Shown here in pieces: positions 1 to 7,888 of a stretch of DNA of 37,084 nt (position 1 is its first letter; each line of letters starts with the position of its first letter). The notes beneath the pieces are model-generated. The model did no database searches. It had not been told where the DNA came from and worked only from the letters and a program-made list of their open reading frames with translations. The stretch is taken from NCBI GenBank assembly GCA_943330235.2, contig CALQGY020000024.1:1-37084 (forward strand). Reading direction: 5' to 3'. The stretch is from Candidatus Kuenenia stuttgartensis. GTDB taxonomy: Bacteria > Gemmatimonadota > Gemmatimonadetes > Gemmatimonadales > Gemmatimonadaceae. Position numbers and translations under genes: made by a program.

Positions 1-987
1 CGCGTGCGCGCCGCCGAGTCGGGTGCCAGCGTGGAGCAGATCACGCAGACGCTGTACCTCGCGCTCTCCGGTACACCGTCCGGCATGCTGCGCTCCGGTA
101 CGGCGCGCGAGGGGATCGCGATTGTCCCACGGTTGCCCGTGGAGCACCGAAGCAGCGTTGACGCGTTGCTGTCGCTACCGATCTCCACGATGACCGGGGC
201 GCAGCCGTTGGCGCGATTCGTCACGGTCACCGCGGGAACGCGCGAGGGGGCGCGCATTCGCAAGGATTTGCGTCCGGCCATCTACGTGACGGGCGACGTC
301 GCGCGTGAGATCGAGAGCCCGGTGTATGCCATTCTCGACATGAATCGTCGACTCGATGCCATTCGCGTCAATGGCGCCACCATCGCGCGATACAATGCGG
401 TTCCACCCGCCTCGCTCAGCGAGACGGCCATCAAGTGGGATGGCGAGTGGCAGGTCACCATCGAGGTGTTCCGCGACCTCGGGCTCGCCTTCGCGATCGT
501 GCTGCTGCTGATCTATGTGCTGGTGGTGGGCTGGTTCCAGAGCTTCTCGATCCCGCTCGTGATCATGGCGCCCATTCCGCTCACCCTGATCGGCATTCTC
601 CCCGCGCACGCGGCAAGCGGTGCGTTCTTCACGGCAACGAGCATGATCGGCATGATCGCGCTGGCCGGCATCATCGTGCGCAACTCGATCCTGCTGGTGG
701 ACTTCATTCAGCTCGAGGAAGCACGCGGGCGCCCGCTGATCGATGCGGTGCTCGAGGCAGGCGCGGTACGCTTCCGGCCCATCGCGCTCACCGCGGCGGC
801 CGTCGTGGTCGGCGGGCTGGTGATGGTGCTTGACCCGATCTTTCAGGGGCTGGCCGTTGCCCTGATGAGCGGCGCTGTGGTGGCCACACTCCTGACGATG
901 GTCATGGTCCCGCTGCTGTACTGGGAACTGCAGCGGCGCCTGCCCCCGTCCTCTTCACCCTTAGCCCCACTCCATCATGTGTCCTGA
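1..987 (+). CDS. RND efflux transporter permease, C-terminal part (5' end outside window)
   Basis: Inner-membrane permease of the RND superfamily (AcrB/CusA-like), which drives export by proton antiport as part of a tripartite pump. The frame is open from base 1, so only the last ~328 residues are visible. They comprise a periplasmic portion followed by a block of closely spaced hydrophobic helices. The block beginning DLGLAFAIVLLLIYVLVVG and the motif GIIVRNSILLVDF are typical of the second half of RND pumps, and the final helices end at VPLLYWELQRRLP. Substrate cannot be told from this half. The next gene (DUF2892) overlaps its end by 11 bases, so the two are probably one operon. The nearby ArsR-type repressor faces it and could control it, but that is inference. 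The family call is firm; the subclass is not. Confidence 0.9.
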   Translation, partial: RVRAAESGASVEQITQTLYLALSGTPSGMLRSGTAREGIAIVPRLPVEHRSSVDALLSLPISTMTGAQPLARFVTVTAGTREGARIRKDLRPAIYVTGDVAREIESPVYAILDMNRRLDAIRVNGATIARYNAVPPASLSETAIKWDGEWQVTIEVFRDLGLAFAIVLLLIYVLVVGWFQSFSIPLVIMAPIPLTLIGILPAHAASGAFFTATSMIGMIALAGIIVRNSILLVDFIQLEEARGRPLIDAVLEAGAVRFRPIALTAAAVVVGGLVMVLDPIFQGLAVALMSGAVVATLLTMVMVPLLYWELQRRLPPSSSPLAPLHHVS

Positions 988-1186
988 CGCCATTATCCGT
1001 CGCATTGCCGGCATCTTCATTCTGGTCTCGGTGATCTTGGCCTGGACGGTGCACCGCAACGTCCTGCTCTTCACCGGCTTCGTGGGCCTCAACCTGCTGC
1101 AATCGAGCCTCACCGGGTTCTGCCCGCTCGAACGCATGTTGGGCCTCACAAAGCGCTTTGGCTGCGTCCCGTACCGTCGCCACTAG
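977..1186 (+). CDS. DUF2892 (YgaP-TM-like) small membrane protein
   Basis: A 69-residue protein with two hydrophobic segments (about residues 8-25 and 30-45) and the pattern LNLLQSSLTGFCPLERMLG. The TGxCPxxxxLG signature is characteristic of DUF2892, the membrane domain found alone or fused to rhodanese in YgaP. Family members are linked to sulfur or metal stress, but the biochemical role is not settled. The ATG lies 11 bases inside the end of the RND permease gene, with no Shine-Dalgarno sequence of its own, which suggests translational coupling. Transcription runs toward the strong hairpin at 1203-1267. Confidence 0.85.
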   Translation: MCPDAIIRRIAGIFILVSVILAWTVHRNVLLFTGFVGLNLLQSSLTGFCPLERMLGLTKRFGCVPYRRH

Positions 1187-1202
1187 TCGTTGCGACACGC
1201 CT

Positions 1203-1267
1203 TCGCTGAACGCGGCCGCGATCTGCAGCCGCGATCTGCAGCCGCAAGCTGCGGCCGCGTTCAGCGA
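1203..1267. terminator. Bidirectional hairpin between DUF2892 gene and arsR-type gene
   Basis: A perfect 17-bp inverted repeat, arms 1203-1219 and 1251-1267 (core GCGGCCGC in both arms). The 31-base loop contains a 13-bp direct repeat (1215-1227 and 1228-1240). It separates two convergent genes, and the TGA stop of the ArsR gene (1261-1263) lies inside the right arm. No T-tract follows on either side, so termination is inferred from position and stem strength. Confidence 0.6.
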
Positions 1268-1593
1268 CCAGTGACCAGCTTGCGGCGAGCGGTGACTTCA
1301 ACCTCGATGCGTCCGCACACGAGGTCACACAGCTTGAGGACGTCTTTATCCGCAAGCGAGTAGCGCACATACAAGCCATCACGTTCGCGATTCACGAACC
1401 CGCTGTTGTGCAGCAGCGTGAGATGCCGAGACACGTTGGCCTGTCCCATGCCCGTCTCCTCAACCAACTCGGTGACCGAGCGCTCGCCGCCACGCAGCGC
1501 TTGCAACAATTGAAGTCGTCCACGATCGCTGAGCGCCTTAAAACGTTCGGCGACCAAGTCAAGCAATTCAGGGGTCAAGCGGTTCTGCGCCAC
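1261..1593 (-). CDS. ArsR/SmtB-family winged-helix repressor
   Basis: A 110-residue metalloregulator-type repressor. The winged HTH spans about residues 15-90: ALSDRGRLQLLQAL, then a recognition helix around GMGQANVSRHLTLL, then the wing at RDGLYVRYSL. Two cysteines occur in the C-terminal helix (KLCDLVC), but the N-terminal ELCVC metal box of classical ArsR is absent. The inducer may therefore be redox or sulfur rather than As/Cd, as in BigR/SqrR-like members. The start is GTG at 1593, chosen because GGAG lies 7 bases upstream. It faces the RND-DUF2892 genes and lies upstream of nothing on its own strand. It may repress the efflux operon or itself; neither is shown. Confidence 0.88.
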   Translation of the reverse strand: MAQNRLTPELLDLVAERFKALSDRGRLQLLQALRGGERSVTELVEETGMGQANVSRHLTLLHNSGFVNRERDGLYVRYSLADKDVLKLCDLVCGRIEVEVTARRKLVTGR

Positions 1594-1614
1594 TCGGTCA
1601 CTCCGTTCAGTGTG

Positions 1615-1650
1615 CGTTTATATCAGTATTCTAGTACAGCGAATTGGGAA
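1615..1650 (-). promoter_or_regulatory. Candidate promoter/operator of the ArsR-type gene
   Basis: An AT-rich island in an otherwise GC-rich context, 22-57 bases upstream of the GTG start. Read on the minus strand it holds TAGAAT and TATAAA as possible -10 elements and a small GTA-N6-TAC symmetry that could be an autoregulatory operator. No good -35 at 17-bp spacing is visible, so this is tentative. Confidence 0.3.
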
Positions 1651-1684
1651 CCTCCAGCCTGACGCCTGCCAGCTGACCACTGCC

Positions 1685-1721
1685 CCCTGACGACGAGCGC
1701 AGCACGCGTCCGTCGTCAGGG
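1685..1721 (-). terminator. Hairpin downstream of the OsmC gene
   Basis: A perfect 11-bp stem (1685-1695 with 1711-1721) around a 15-base loop, beginning 16 bases after the OsmC stop codon. No T-run follows, so it is a probable rather than certain intrinsic terminator. Confidence 0.5.
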
Positions 1722-1736
1722 CTCGTTCGTCAGCGA

Positions 1737-2171
1737 TCACGCCCGCAGCGTGGCGTCCATCGTGATGGGGACATTCAGCGCGCGGGAGATGGGGCAGCCC
1801 GCCTTCGCCTTCGCCGCCAGTTCGCCAAACTGCTCTGCGCTGGCCCCGGGCACCGTACCCTGCACGCTGAGATGCATGCCGGTAATGGTCCAGCCCGCAT
1901 CCAGCTTCTCCATCGTCAGCACGGCCTTCGTGTCGAGCTCGCCTGGCACAAGGCCGGCGTTGCTCAGTTGAAACGACAGCGCCATCGTGAAACAGCCGGC
2001 GTGCACGGCGGCGAGCAGTTCCTCAGGATTCGTACCGGCCGTACCGGCCTCATCCACAAATCGCGCATGGGTCGAGTACGGAAGCTGGCTCAACGCGCCA
2101 CTCTTGGTGGTAAGCGAGCCTTTGCCGTCGATTCCGGTACCGTGCCACACGGCCTGTGCTGAACGCTGCAT
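1737..2171 (-). CDS. osmC: OsmC-family peroxiredoxin
   Basis: A 144-residue cytoplasmic thiol peroxidase of the OsmC/Ohr superfamily, which reduces organic hydroperoxides with two reactive cysteines. Both are present: C60 in HAGCF and C126 in AGCPIS. The conserved Glu50 (NPEELL) and Arg37 also fit. The length matches the family (~140). The reading frame stays open to 2291, but the ATG at 2171 is the right start: it gives the family N-terminus (MQRSAQAVWHG) and has GAGGA 5 bases upstream. The AGCPISRAL form of the second-cysteine motif fits OsmC better than Ohr. It is divergent from the amidohydrolase gene with 108 bases between the starts. Confidence 0.9.
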   Translation of the reverse strand: MQRSAQAVWHGTGIDGKGSLTTKSGALSQLPYSTHARFVDEAGTAGTNPEELLAAVHAGCFTMALSFQLSNAGLVPGELDTKAVLTMEKLDAGWTITGMHLSVQGTVPGASAEQFGELAAKAKAGCPISRALNVPITMDATLRA

Positions 2172-2279
2172 ATGTCCTCGTGAGAAGGGGAAGGCAAAGC
2201 TTAGCGACTTGCTTGTACGCTGCCCAGTCTGTCTCTTGCCATTGTGCTGGTTTCCACTTCCTTCCGCTCGACGCGCTCC

Positions 2280-3587
2280 ATGATTGCACACCGGTATTCC
2301 GCCCTCACGCTCCGGCTCGCCGCGCTCGCGGCGATCGCGACGACGACTCAGAACGCGGCCGCACAGGCGACGCCACCGAGTACGGCGCCCACCGTGTTGC
2401 GGGCCGCCCGCGTCATCGACGGGACCGGACGCACGCTAACCAATCAGGACGTCACCATCGCCGCGGGACGTATCACGGCCATGCGCCCCGCCGTCGGCGC
2501 GTTGCCGGCGGGCGGCATGGATCTGGGGCGTCGCACACTCATGCCCGGCATGATCGACACGCACGTGCATCTGGGATGGTACATCACGTCGAAAGGCCGC
2601 CTGCATACGGACCGCGATGGCGACACACCCGTGGACGGTGCGTACAATCAAGCGGCCAACGCCTGGGCCACGCTGCGCGCCGGATTCACCACCGTCCAGA
2701 GCATCGGTGAGGCGGAGAACGCCGCACTGCGCGAGGCGATCAATCGGGGGCTCATTCCGGGGCCGCGCGTCTTGACGTCGTTGGGCTCACTCTCGGAGCG
2801 CAGCAGCGGCGGCTCCCCCGATTCGCTCCGTGCCGTGGTGCGTCGCTTCAAGGAGCGGGGCGCCGATGTCATCAAGATCTTCGCCTCCAAGTCCATTCGC
2901 GACGGTGGCGAGGCGACCATGACGGACGCACAACTGGTGGCCGCCTGTGGCGAGGCCAAGACGGTCGGACTGCGCTCCGTGGTCCATGCGCACTCGGCCG
3001 AGGCCGTGCAGCGCGCCACGCGCGCAGGCTGCACGCAGGTGGAACACGGCGTCTTCGCGGACGATGCGACGCGTGCGCTGCTGGTTGAGCGTGGCACCTT
3101 CTTCGATCCGCAGTGCGGGCTGGTCTTTCACAATTACCTCGACAACAAGCCGTGGTTTGACGGGATCAGCAATTACAACGCCGTCGGATTCGAGTCGATG
3201 GAGAAGGCCTTGCCCTTGGCGGAGGCCGGCATCGGATTGGCCAGCCGCACGGCGAAACTCAAACTGGTCTTCGGGACGGACGCCGTCGCTGGCGCGCATG
3301 GCCGCAACGCGGAGGAGTTGGTGTGCCGCGTCCGAAAGGGTGGCCAACCGGCTATGGACGCGATCATCAGCGCGACCTCGCGCGCCGCGGAATCGCTCGG
3401 ACTGTCGCGCGAAATCGGCCGCGTCGCTGTCGGCTATGTGGCCGACCTGATCGCGACCGACGGCGACCCCTCCGTCGAGATTGAGGCGACGCAACGCGTG
3501 AGCTTCGTGATGCGCGACGGGCGCATTTTCCGCAATGAGGCCCCCGCGGTGGCGGCCGGTCGCGTCACCGATCGCAAAGGGCCGTAA
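2280..3587 (+). CDS. Secreted amidohydrolase-family metal-dependent hydrolase
   Basis: A 435-residue enzyme of the amidohydrolase superfamily (imidazolonepropionase/prolidase-like branch). These enzymes hydrolyse amide or ester bonds using one or two metal ions. Metal ligands are visible: H95 and H97 (DTHVHLG), K199 (DVIKIFAS, the carbamylated lysine position), H236 (VVHAHS), H256 (VEHGVF) and D334 (FGTDAV). Residues 1-29 form a signal peptide ending around NAAAQ, so the enzyme is periplasmic or lipid-associated. I start at the ATG at 2280; an in-frame ATG at 2244 would add 12 polar residues and spoil the signal peptide. No Shine-Dalgarno is visible. Secreted relatives include Xaa-Pro and Xaa-Arg dipeptidases, so peptide or drug-like amide turnover is plausible. 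Substrate unknown. Confidence 0.88.
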   Translation: MIAHRYSALTLRLAALAAIATTTQNAAAQATPPSTAPTVLRAARVIDGTGRTLTNQDVTIAAGRITAMRPAVGALPAGGMDLGRRTLMPGMIDTHVHLGWYITSKGRLHTDRDGDTPVDGAYNQAANAWATLRAGFTTVQSIGEAENAALREAINRGLIPGPRVLTSLGSLSERSSGGSPDSLRAVVRRFKERGADVIKIFASKSIRDGGEATMTDAQLVAACGEAKTVGLRSVVHAHSAEAVQRATRAGCTQVEHGVFADDATRALLVERGTFFDPQCGLVFHNYLDNKPWFDGISNYNAVGFESMEKALPLAEAGIGLASRTAKLKLVFGTDAVAGAHGRNAEELVCRVRKGGQPAMDAIISATSRAAESLGLSREIGRVAVGYVADLIATDGDPSVEIEATQRVSFVMRDGRIFRNEAPAVAAGRVTDRKGP

Positions 3588-3601
3588 GCACGACGGCGAG
3601 G

Positions 3602-3625
3602 GCGCGTCGGGGTAACCCGGCGCGC
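3602..3625 (+). terminator. Hairpin after the amidohydrolase gene
   Basis: A 10-bp GC-rich stem (3602-3611 with 3616-3625, one G-U pair) with a GTAA tetraloop, 14 bases after the stop codon and followed by TTC. A compact terminator-like hairpin with a short T tail. Confidence 0.5.
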
Positions 3626-3684
3626 TTCAGGCCGGTCGCTATCCGCCGTTTGCCTCTGCCGCCCCACCGCGTCAGCTTGCAGGG

Positions 3685-5976
3685 ATGCTGACCCCACTCT
3701 CTTTTCCGCCGGCCCGCGCCCCACACGGCATCCGTCCGGCCGCGCTCGGCCTGGCCCTGTTGGCCGGCGCCATGCTGGCCGGCGCTATGCTGGCGACGAC
3801 CAGCGGCGCGCAAACGCCGCAGACCGGCGCGCCCAAGCGCGTCCTGACGGCCGACGACTACGCTCGGGCCGAGAAGGCCCTGAGCTTCGCCACCATGCCG
3901 CTGATTTCACACGTTGGCGTGCAGCCCACGTGGCTTCCCGACGGCCGCTTCTGGTACCGCGTCCGTCAGTCGGACGGGACGTCGCCCATGATGCTGGTGG
4001 ATCCGGCCAAAGCCAGCGTCGTGAATTGCGCCGTGACGGCCGCCGCGTGTGCGGCCGTGCAGCCTCCGTCAGCACCCAACGGTGCACCGCGGCGCCGCAG
4101 CGCGGTGCCGGAGACGCTCTCGCCCGACGGCAAGCGAGCCGCCTTCGTGCGCGACTGGAATCTCTGGGTGCGCGACGTGACCACCAATGCCGAGGTGCAA
4201 CTCACCACCGACGGTGTCAAAGACTTCGGGTACGCGACCGACAACGCCGGATGGATCCACTCGGATCGGGCGATCCTCCTGTGGTCGCCGGACTCGCGCA
4301 AGATCGCGACGTTCCAACAGGATCAGCGCCAGGTCGGTGAGATGTACCTCGTCAAGACCAACGTCGGCCATCCAGCGCTGAGTGCGTGGAAGTATCCGCT
4401 GCCTGGCGACAGTGTCGTGTCGATGATCCATCGCGTGGTCATCGATGTGTCCGGAGCCTCGCCCGCGCTGGTGCGCCTGAAGATGCCCGCCGATCAGCAC
4501 CGATCCACGGTGTGCGATCATATCTCGTGCGTGGATGGCGAGTTCGCGGATGTGCAGTGGTATCCCGACGCGAGCAAGCTGGCGTTCGTGTCGTCGTCGC
4601 GTGATCACAAGGTGGCCACGCTGCGTGTGGCCGACGCGGTCACGGGTGACGTGCGCGATGTCTTGCGCGAGGAAGTGAAGACCCAGTTCGAGTCGGGCGA
4701 CAATGTGCCCAACTGGCGCATTCTGCCGGCGTCCAACGAAGTGCTCTGGTTCTCCGAACGCGATGATTGGGGCCAGCTGTATCTCTACGACCTCACCACC
4801 GGCGCGCTCAAGCGGCAGGTGACCACCGGCGTCGGCAATGTCGTGTCCGTGGTGCGGCTCGATGAGAAGACACGCACGCTCTGGTTCACGGGTGTGGGCA
4901 AAGAGCCGACGCACGACCCGTACTTCAAACATCTCTATCGTGTGGGGTTGGACGGCAAGCCGCTGGCGCTGCTCACCCCCGAAGACGGCGATCATGCGGT
5001 GACGCTCTCGCCCGACGGGCAGTACGTCGTCGACAACTGGTCACGTCCTGATCTCGCGCCCACTGCGGTGCTGCGCCATGCGACCACGGGCAAGCTGCTG
5101 GCGACGCTCGAGACGGCCGATGTGTCCAAGCTGGTCGCGTCCGGATGGAAACCGCCCCTCCGCATTACGGTGAAGGCGCGCGATGGAAAGACCGACCTGT
5201 ACGGCTTGCTGTATACGCCGGTGGATCTCGATTCGTCCAAGACGTATCCGATCATCAACTACATCTACCCCGGCCCGCAGGTAGGTAGCGTGGGCAGTCG
5301 TGCCTTCGCGGCGTCGCGCGGCGACAATCAGGCGCTGGCCAACTTGGGGTTCGTGGTGGTGCAGATTGACGGCATGGGCACGCCGTTGCGCTCGAAGTCC
5401 TTTCACGACGCGTACTACGCGCACATGGGCGACAACACGCTCCCCGATCAGGTGGCGGGTATGAAAGAGCTCGCGCAGCGCTACCGGTTCATCGACATCA
5501 ACCAGGCCGGCATCTGGGGCCATTCAGGCGGTGGCTTCGCGACGGCCGGTGCGATGTTCCGCTATCCCGATTTCTTCAAGGTGGGCATCTCGGAGTCGGG
5601 CAACCACGATAATCGCAATTACGAAGACGACTGGGGCGAGCGCTATCACGCGCTGCTCACCAAAGGCGCGGATGGCACCGACAACTACACGGTGGAAGCC
5701 AATCAGACGCTGGCGCGTAATCTCAAGGGCAAACTGATGCTCGCGCACGGCACGACGGATGACAACGTGCCGCCGGACAACACGCTGCTGGTGGTCGATG
5801 CGCTCATTAAGGCGGGCAAAGACTTCGATCTTGTGATGATTCCGAACGCGGCACACGGCTACGGCGCGGCCAGCAATTACATGATGCGCCGTCGCTGGGA
5901 CTACTTCGTGACGCACTTGATGGGGGCGACACCGCCCAAGGAATACCAGATCGGCCCGAAGGACCCACGGCCCTAG
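3685..5976 (+). CDS. Secreted S9-family peptidase, DPP-IV-like
   Basis: A 763-residue serine exopeptidase of family S9B/S9C. Enzymes of this type remove Xaa-Pro or Xaa-Ala dipeptides from peptide N-termini. Residues 1-43 form a hydrophobic Ala/Gly-rich signal peptide ending at GAQ. Residues ~90-500 are the beta-propeller (repeated LSPDGK-like strands, [14 protein letters not shown]). The alpha/beta hydrolase domain follows, with nucleophile S614 in the elbow GHSGGG, acid D692/D693 in HGTTDDNV, and H724 in NAAHGYG. The GHSGGG elbow differs from the usual GWSYGG of DPP-IV. The ATG at 3685 has a purine run immediately before it but no well-spaced Shine-Dalgarno. The QueD-like gene starts 14 bases after the stop. 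Likely nutritional, periplasmic peptide degradation. Confidence 0.92.
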   Translation: MLTPLSFPPARAPHGIRPAALGLALLAGAMLAGAMLATTSGAQTPQTGAPKRVLTADDYARAEKALSFATMPLISHVGVQPTWLPDGRFWYRVRQSDGTSPMMLVDPAKASVVNCAVTAAACAAVQPPSAPNGAPRRRSAVPETLSPDGKRAAFVRDWNLWVRDVTTNAEVQLTTDGVKDFGYATDNAGWIHSDRAILLWSPDSRKIATFQQDQRQVGEMYLVKTNVGHPALSAWKYPLPGDSVVSMIHRVVIDVSGASPALVRLKMPADQHRSTVCDHISCVDGEFADVQWYPDASKLAFVSSSRDHKVATLRVADAVTGDVRDVLREEVKTQFESGDNVPNWRILPASNEVLWFSERDDWGQLYLYDLTTGALKRQVTTGVGNVVSVVRLDEKTRTLWFTGVGKEPTHDPYFKHLYRVGLDGKPLALLTPEDGDHAVTLSPDGQYVVDNWSRPDLAPTAVLRHATTGKLLATLETADVSKLVASGWKPPLRITVKARDGKTDLYGLLYTPVDLDSSKTYPIINYIYPGPQVGSVGSRAFAASRGDNQALANLGFVVVQIDGMGTPLRSKSFHDAYYAHMGDNTLPDQVAGMKELAQRYRFIDINQAGIWGHSGGGFATAGAMFRYPDFFKVGISESGNHDNRNYEDDWGERYHALLTKGADGTDNYTVEANQTLARNLKGKLMLAHGTTDDNVPPDNTLLVVDALIKAGKDFDLVMIPNAAHGYGAASNYMMRRRWDYFVTHLMGATPPKEYQIGPKDPRP

Positions 5977-5990
5977 TGCGAGCGTCCCCT

Positions 5991-6356
5991 ATGGAAATTT
6001 TCCGCGAATTCACCTTCGAGTCGGCGCATCGGCTGCCCAACCTCCCCGCCGATCACAAGTGCAGCCGACTGCATGGTCACAGCTTTCGCGTGACCGTGCA
6101 CGTCGAAGGCCCGCTGCGGGCGCACGAGGGATGGGTGATGGACTTCGCCGAGGTGAAGCGCGCCTTCCAGCCGCTGTACGACCGGCTCGACCATCACTAT
6201 CTGAACGACATCGAAGGGCTGGAGAATCCCACCAGCGAAGTGCTCGCGGTGTGGATCTGGGAACGCTTGATACCGTCGCTGCCCGGGCTCACGCAGATCG
6301 TCGTGCGCGAGACGTGCACCAGCGGCTGCGTGTACCGTGGGCCTGCGACCTCGTAA
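5991..6356 (+). CDS. queD: 6-carboxytetrahydropterin synthase / 6-pyruvoyl-tetrahydropterin synthase family
   Basis: A 121-residue protein of the QueD/PTPS family. QueD converts 7,8-dihydroneopterin triphosphate to 6-carboxy-5,6,7,8-tetrahydropterin in queuosine synthesis. Zinc ligands H13 (SAHRL), H28 and H30 (LHGHSF) are present. So are catalytic C24 (CSRLHGH), H68 in LDHHYLND and E107 (RETCTSG). Length equals that of E. coli QueD. I use the ATG at 5991; a GTG at 5976 would overlap the stop of the preceding gene but adds residues not found in the family. No queC, queE or queF is in the window, so use in queuosine synthesis rather than another pterin pathway is inferred. Confidence 0.88.
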   Translation: MEIFREFTFESAHRLPNLPADHKCSRLHGHSFRVTVHVEGPLRAHEGWVMDFAEVKRAFQPLYDRLDHHYLNDIEGLENPTSEVLAVWIWERLIPSLPGLTQIVVRETCTSGCVYRGPATS

Positions 6357-6359
6357 GCG

Positions 6360-7358
6360 CTATCCGTTGAGGGTCGCGCGCTGATCGCAGCGCGCGGCCT
6401 GGTCGAAGCCGCGGGGCTCGATCTGAATAGTGCTGTGTGCGATGCCGTACCGGTCATGCAGCAGCGCGCAGAGCGTCGACAGCAGCGTGTCGCGCTCGAG
6501 TGGCGAGAGATGTGCTGCCACCTGCACGTGCCCGGCCAGCGCCACGGTGCCGCTGCCAATGGACCACACGTGCAGGTCGTGCACGGCCTGCACGGCCGTC
6601 ACCGAGGCCAGCGCGGCGCGCACGGCATCGACATCCACATGCGCCGGCGCGGATTCCATCAGCACGTCCACGGTTTCGCGCAAGAGTCGCCACGACGAGA
6701 AGGCCACCAACGCCGCGATGAGCACCGACACCGCGGCATCGGCCCACATGGCGCCGAAACGCCAGACCGCCACGCCGGCGATCATCGCCCCCGCACTCCC
6801 TAAGGCGTCGGTGGCCACGTGCAGCCACGCGCCGCGCATGTTGAGGCTCGCGTCCTTGCCGCCGTGCAGGATGGCCAGCGCCGCGAGGTTCACCAATAAG
6901 CCGCCGGTGGCGATCCCCAGCATGGGTAAGCCGTCCACCGCGTGCGGAATGCGGTAACGCTGCCATGCTTCCACTACAATCCACACCGACGCCGCCACCA
7001 ACGCCGCGCCGTTCGCCAGCGCCGCCAGAATCTCGGCGCGCTGATACCCGAAGGTCCGGCGGGCCGTCGGCGGGCGCAGCGCGACCTGCATGGCAATCAA
7101 CGCCAATACCAACGAGGCCACATCCGACAACATGTGCCCCGCGTCAGCCAGCAGCGCGAGCGAGTTCGTGAGGTACCCGCCCACGACTTCGGCCACCATG
7201 TACAGCGCGGACAGTACGAGCACCAACGTCAGCCGCCCGCGGCTCGCCTCGGCGCCGTGCCCGTGCCCGTGCCCATGGGTATGCCCATGGGTATGCCCAT
7301 GCGCGTGATCGTGCCCATGTCCGTGGTCGTGCGGTGCTTGGGGGGTTCGCGAGGCCAT
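6360..7358 (-). CDS. Cation diffusion facilitator (zinc exporter, ZitB/CzcD-like)
   Basis: A 332-residue inner-membrane metal/proton antiporter of the CDF family. Residues 9-34 are almost all His and Gly, a likely zinc-collecting tail. Six membrane helices follow from residue ~42. Both transport-site pairs are HxxxD: H75/D79 (HMLSD) and H180/D184 (HVATD), the arrangement of zinc-selective members. The C-terminal ~90 residues form the usual ferredoxin-like dimer domain (VHDLHVWSIGSG). The DNA of the His tail contains three 12-bp repeats (7272-7307), so its length may vary between strains. It is divergent from the DUF423 gene with 35 bases between the starts. It ends 3 bases after the QueD stop, convergent, with no terminator visible. 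Confidence 0.93.
   Translation of the reverse strand: MASRTPQAPHDHGHGHDHAHGHTHGHTHGHGHGHGAEASRGRLTLVLVLSALYMVAEVVGGYLTNSLALLADAGHMLSDVASLVLALIAMQVALRPPTARRTFGYQRAEILAALANGAALVAASVWIVVEAWQRYRIPHAVDGLPMLGIATGGLLVNLAALAILHGGKDASLNMRGAWLHVATDALGSAGAMIAGVAVWRFGAMWADAAVSVLIAALVAFSSWRLLRETVDVLMESAPAHVDVDAVRAALASVTAVQAVHDLHVWSIGSGTVALAGHVQVAAHLSPLERDTLLSTLCALLHDRYGIAHSTIQIEPRGFDQAARCDQRATLNG
7272..7307. repeat. 12-bp tandem repeat coding the His-rich tail of the CDF transporter
   Basis: Units cccatgggtatg (7272-7283), the same again (7284-7295) and cccatgcgcgtg (7296-7307). In frame they encode repeated His-Thr/Ala-His-Gly. Flanking codons are degenerate versions of the same unit. Confidence 0.8.
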
Positions 7359-7393
7359 AGTGAAATATGCGATGCGCCCCCTACATTTCGCGC

Positions 7394-7765
7394 ATGAATC
7401 GCCTCTTTATGATGATCGGCGCCCTCTCCGGGGCAGTCAGTGTGGTGGCGGGGGCCTTTGGTGCCCATGCGCTGCGCGACAAGGTAGAACCGCGATTGCT
7501 CGAGGTCTTTGAGACGGGCGCGCGGTACCAGATGTACCACGCCCTCGCGCTCCTCGCGGTCGGGCTCGTCGCCAGCCGCTGGCCCAGCACGCTCGCCACC
7601 AACGCCGGCTGGCTGTTCGTGGCCGGCACCGTGCTCTTCAGCGGCTCGCTTTATGCGATGACCTTTACCGGCATTCGCGTGCTCGGGGCCATCACACCGC
7701 TGGGCGGCGTCTGCTTCATCGCCGGCTGGGTGTGCCTGGCCCTCGCGGCGTCCAAGGTCGCATAA
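7394..7765 (+). CDS. DUF423 (YgdD-like) membrane protein
   Basis: A 123-residue integral membrane protein with four predicted helices. The N-terminal pattern MIGALSGAVSVVAGAFGAHAL and the GARYQMYHALALL segment are hallmarks of DUF423. No biochemical function is established for the family. The ATG at 7394 is chosen because it gives the conserved N-terminus; the frame extends 27 bases further upstream without a better start. No Shine-Dalgarno is obvious. It is divergent from the CDF exporter and convergent with the aminotransferase across the perfect hairpin at 7806-7843. Confidence 0.85.
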   Translation: MNRLFMMIGALSGAVSVVAGAFGAHALRDKVEPRLLEVFETGARYQMYHALALLAVGLVASRWPSTLATNAGWLFVAGTVLFSGSLYAMTFTGIRVLGAITPLGGVCFIAGWVCLALAASKVA

Positions 7766-7805
7766 ATCGCCCTCGGGCGCGTCAGCGCTCGGGAGGACCA
7801 ATGCA

Positions 7806-7843
7806 ACGCGCCTCCGAACCGGTCATCCGGTTCGGAGGCGCGT
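7806..7843. terminator. Perfect 17-bp hairpin between convergent DUF423 and aminotransferase genes
   Basis: Arms 7806-7822 and 7827-7843 are perfectly complementary around a TCAT loop. It sits in the 123-base gap between two convergent stop codons and should work in both directions. A second, weaker palindrome (gcacat/atgtgc, 7848-7865) follows immediately. Confidence 0.75.
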
Positions 7844-7888
7844 GCTTGCACATATGCGCATGTGCCAGATCAGCAAAACGCGCGGGAG

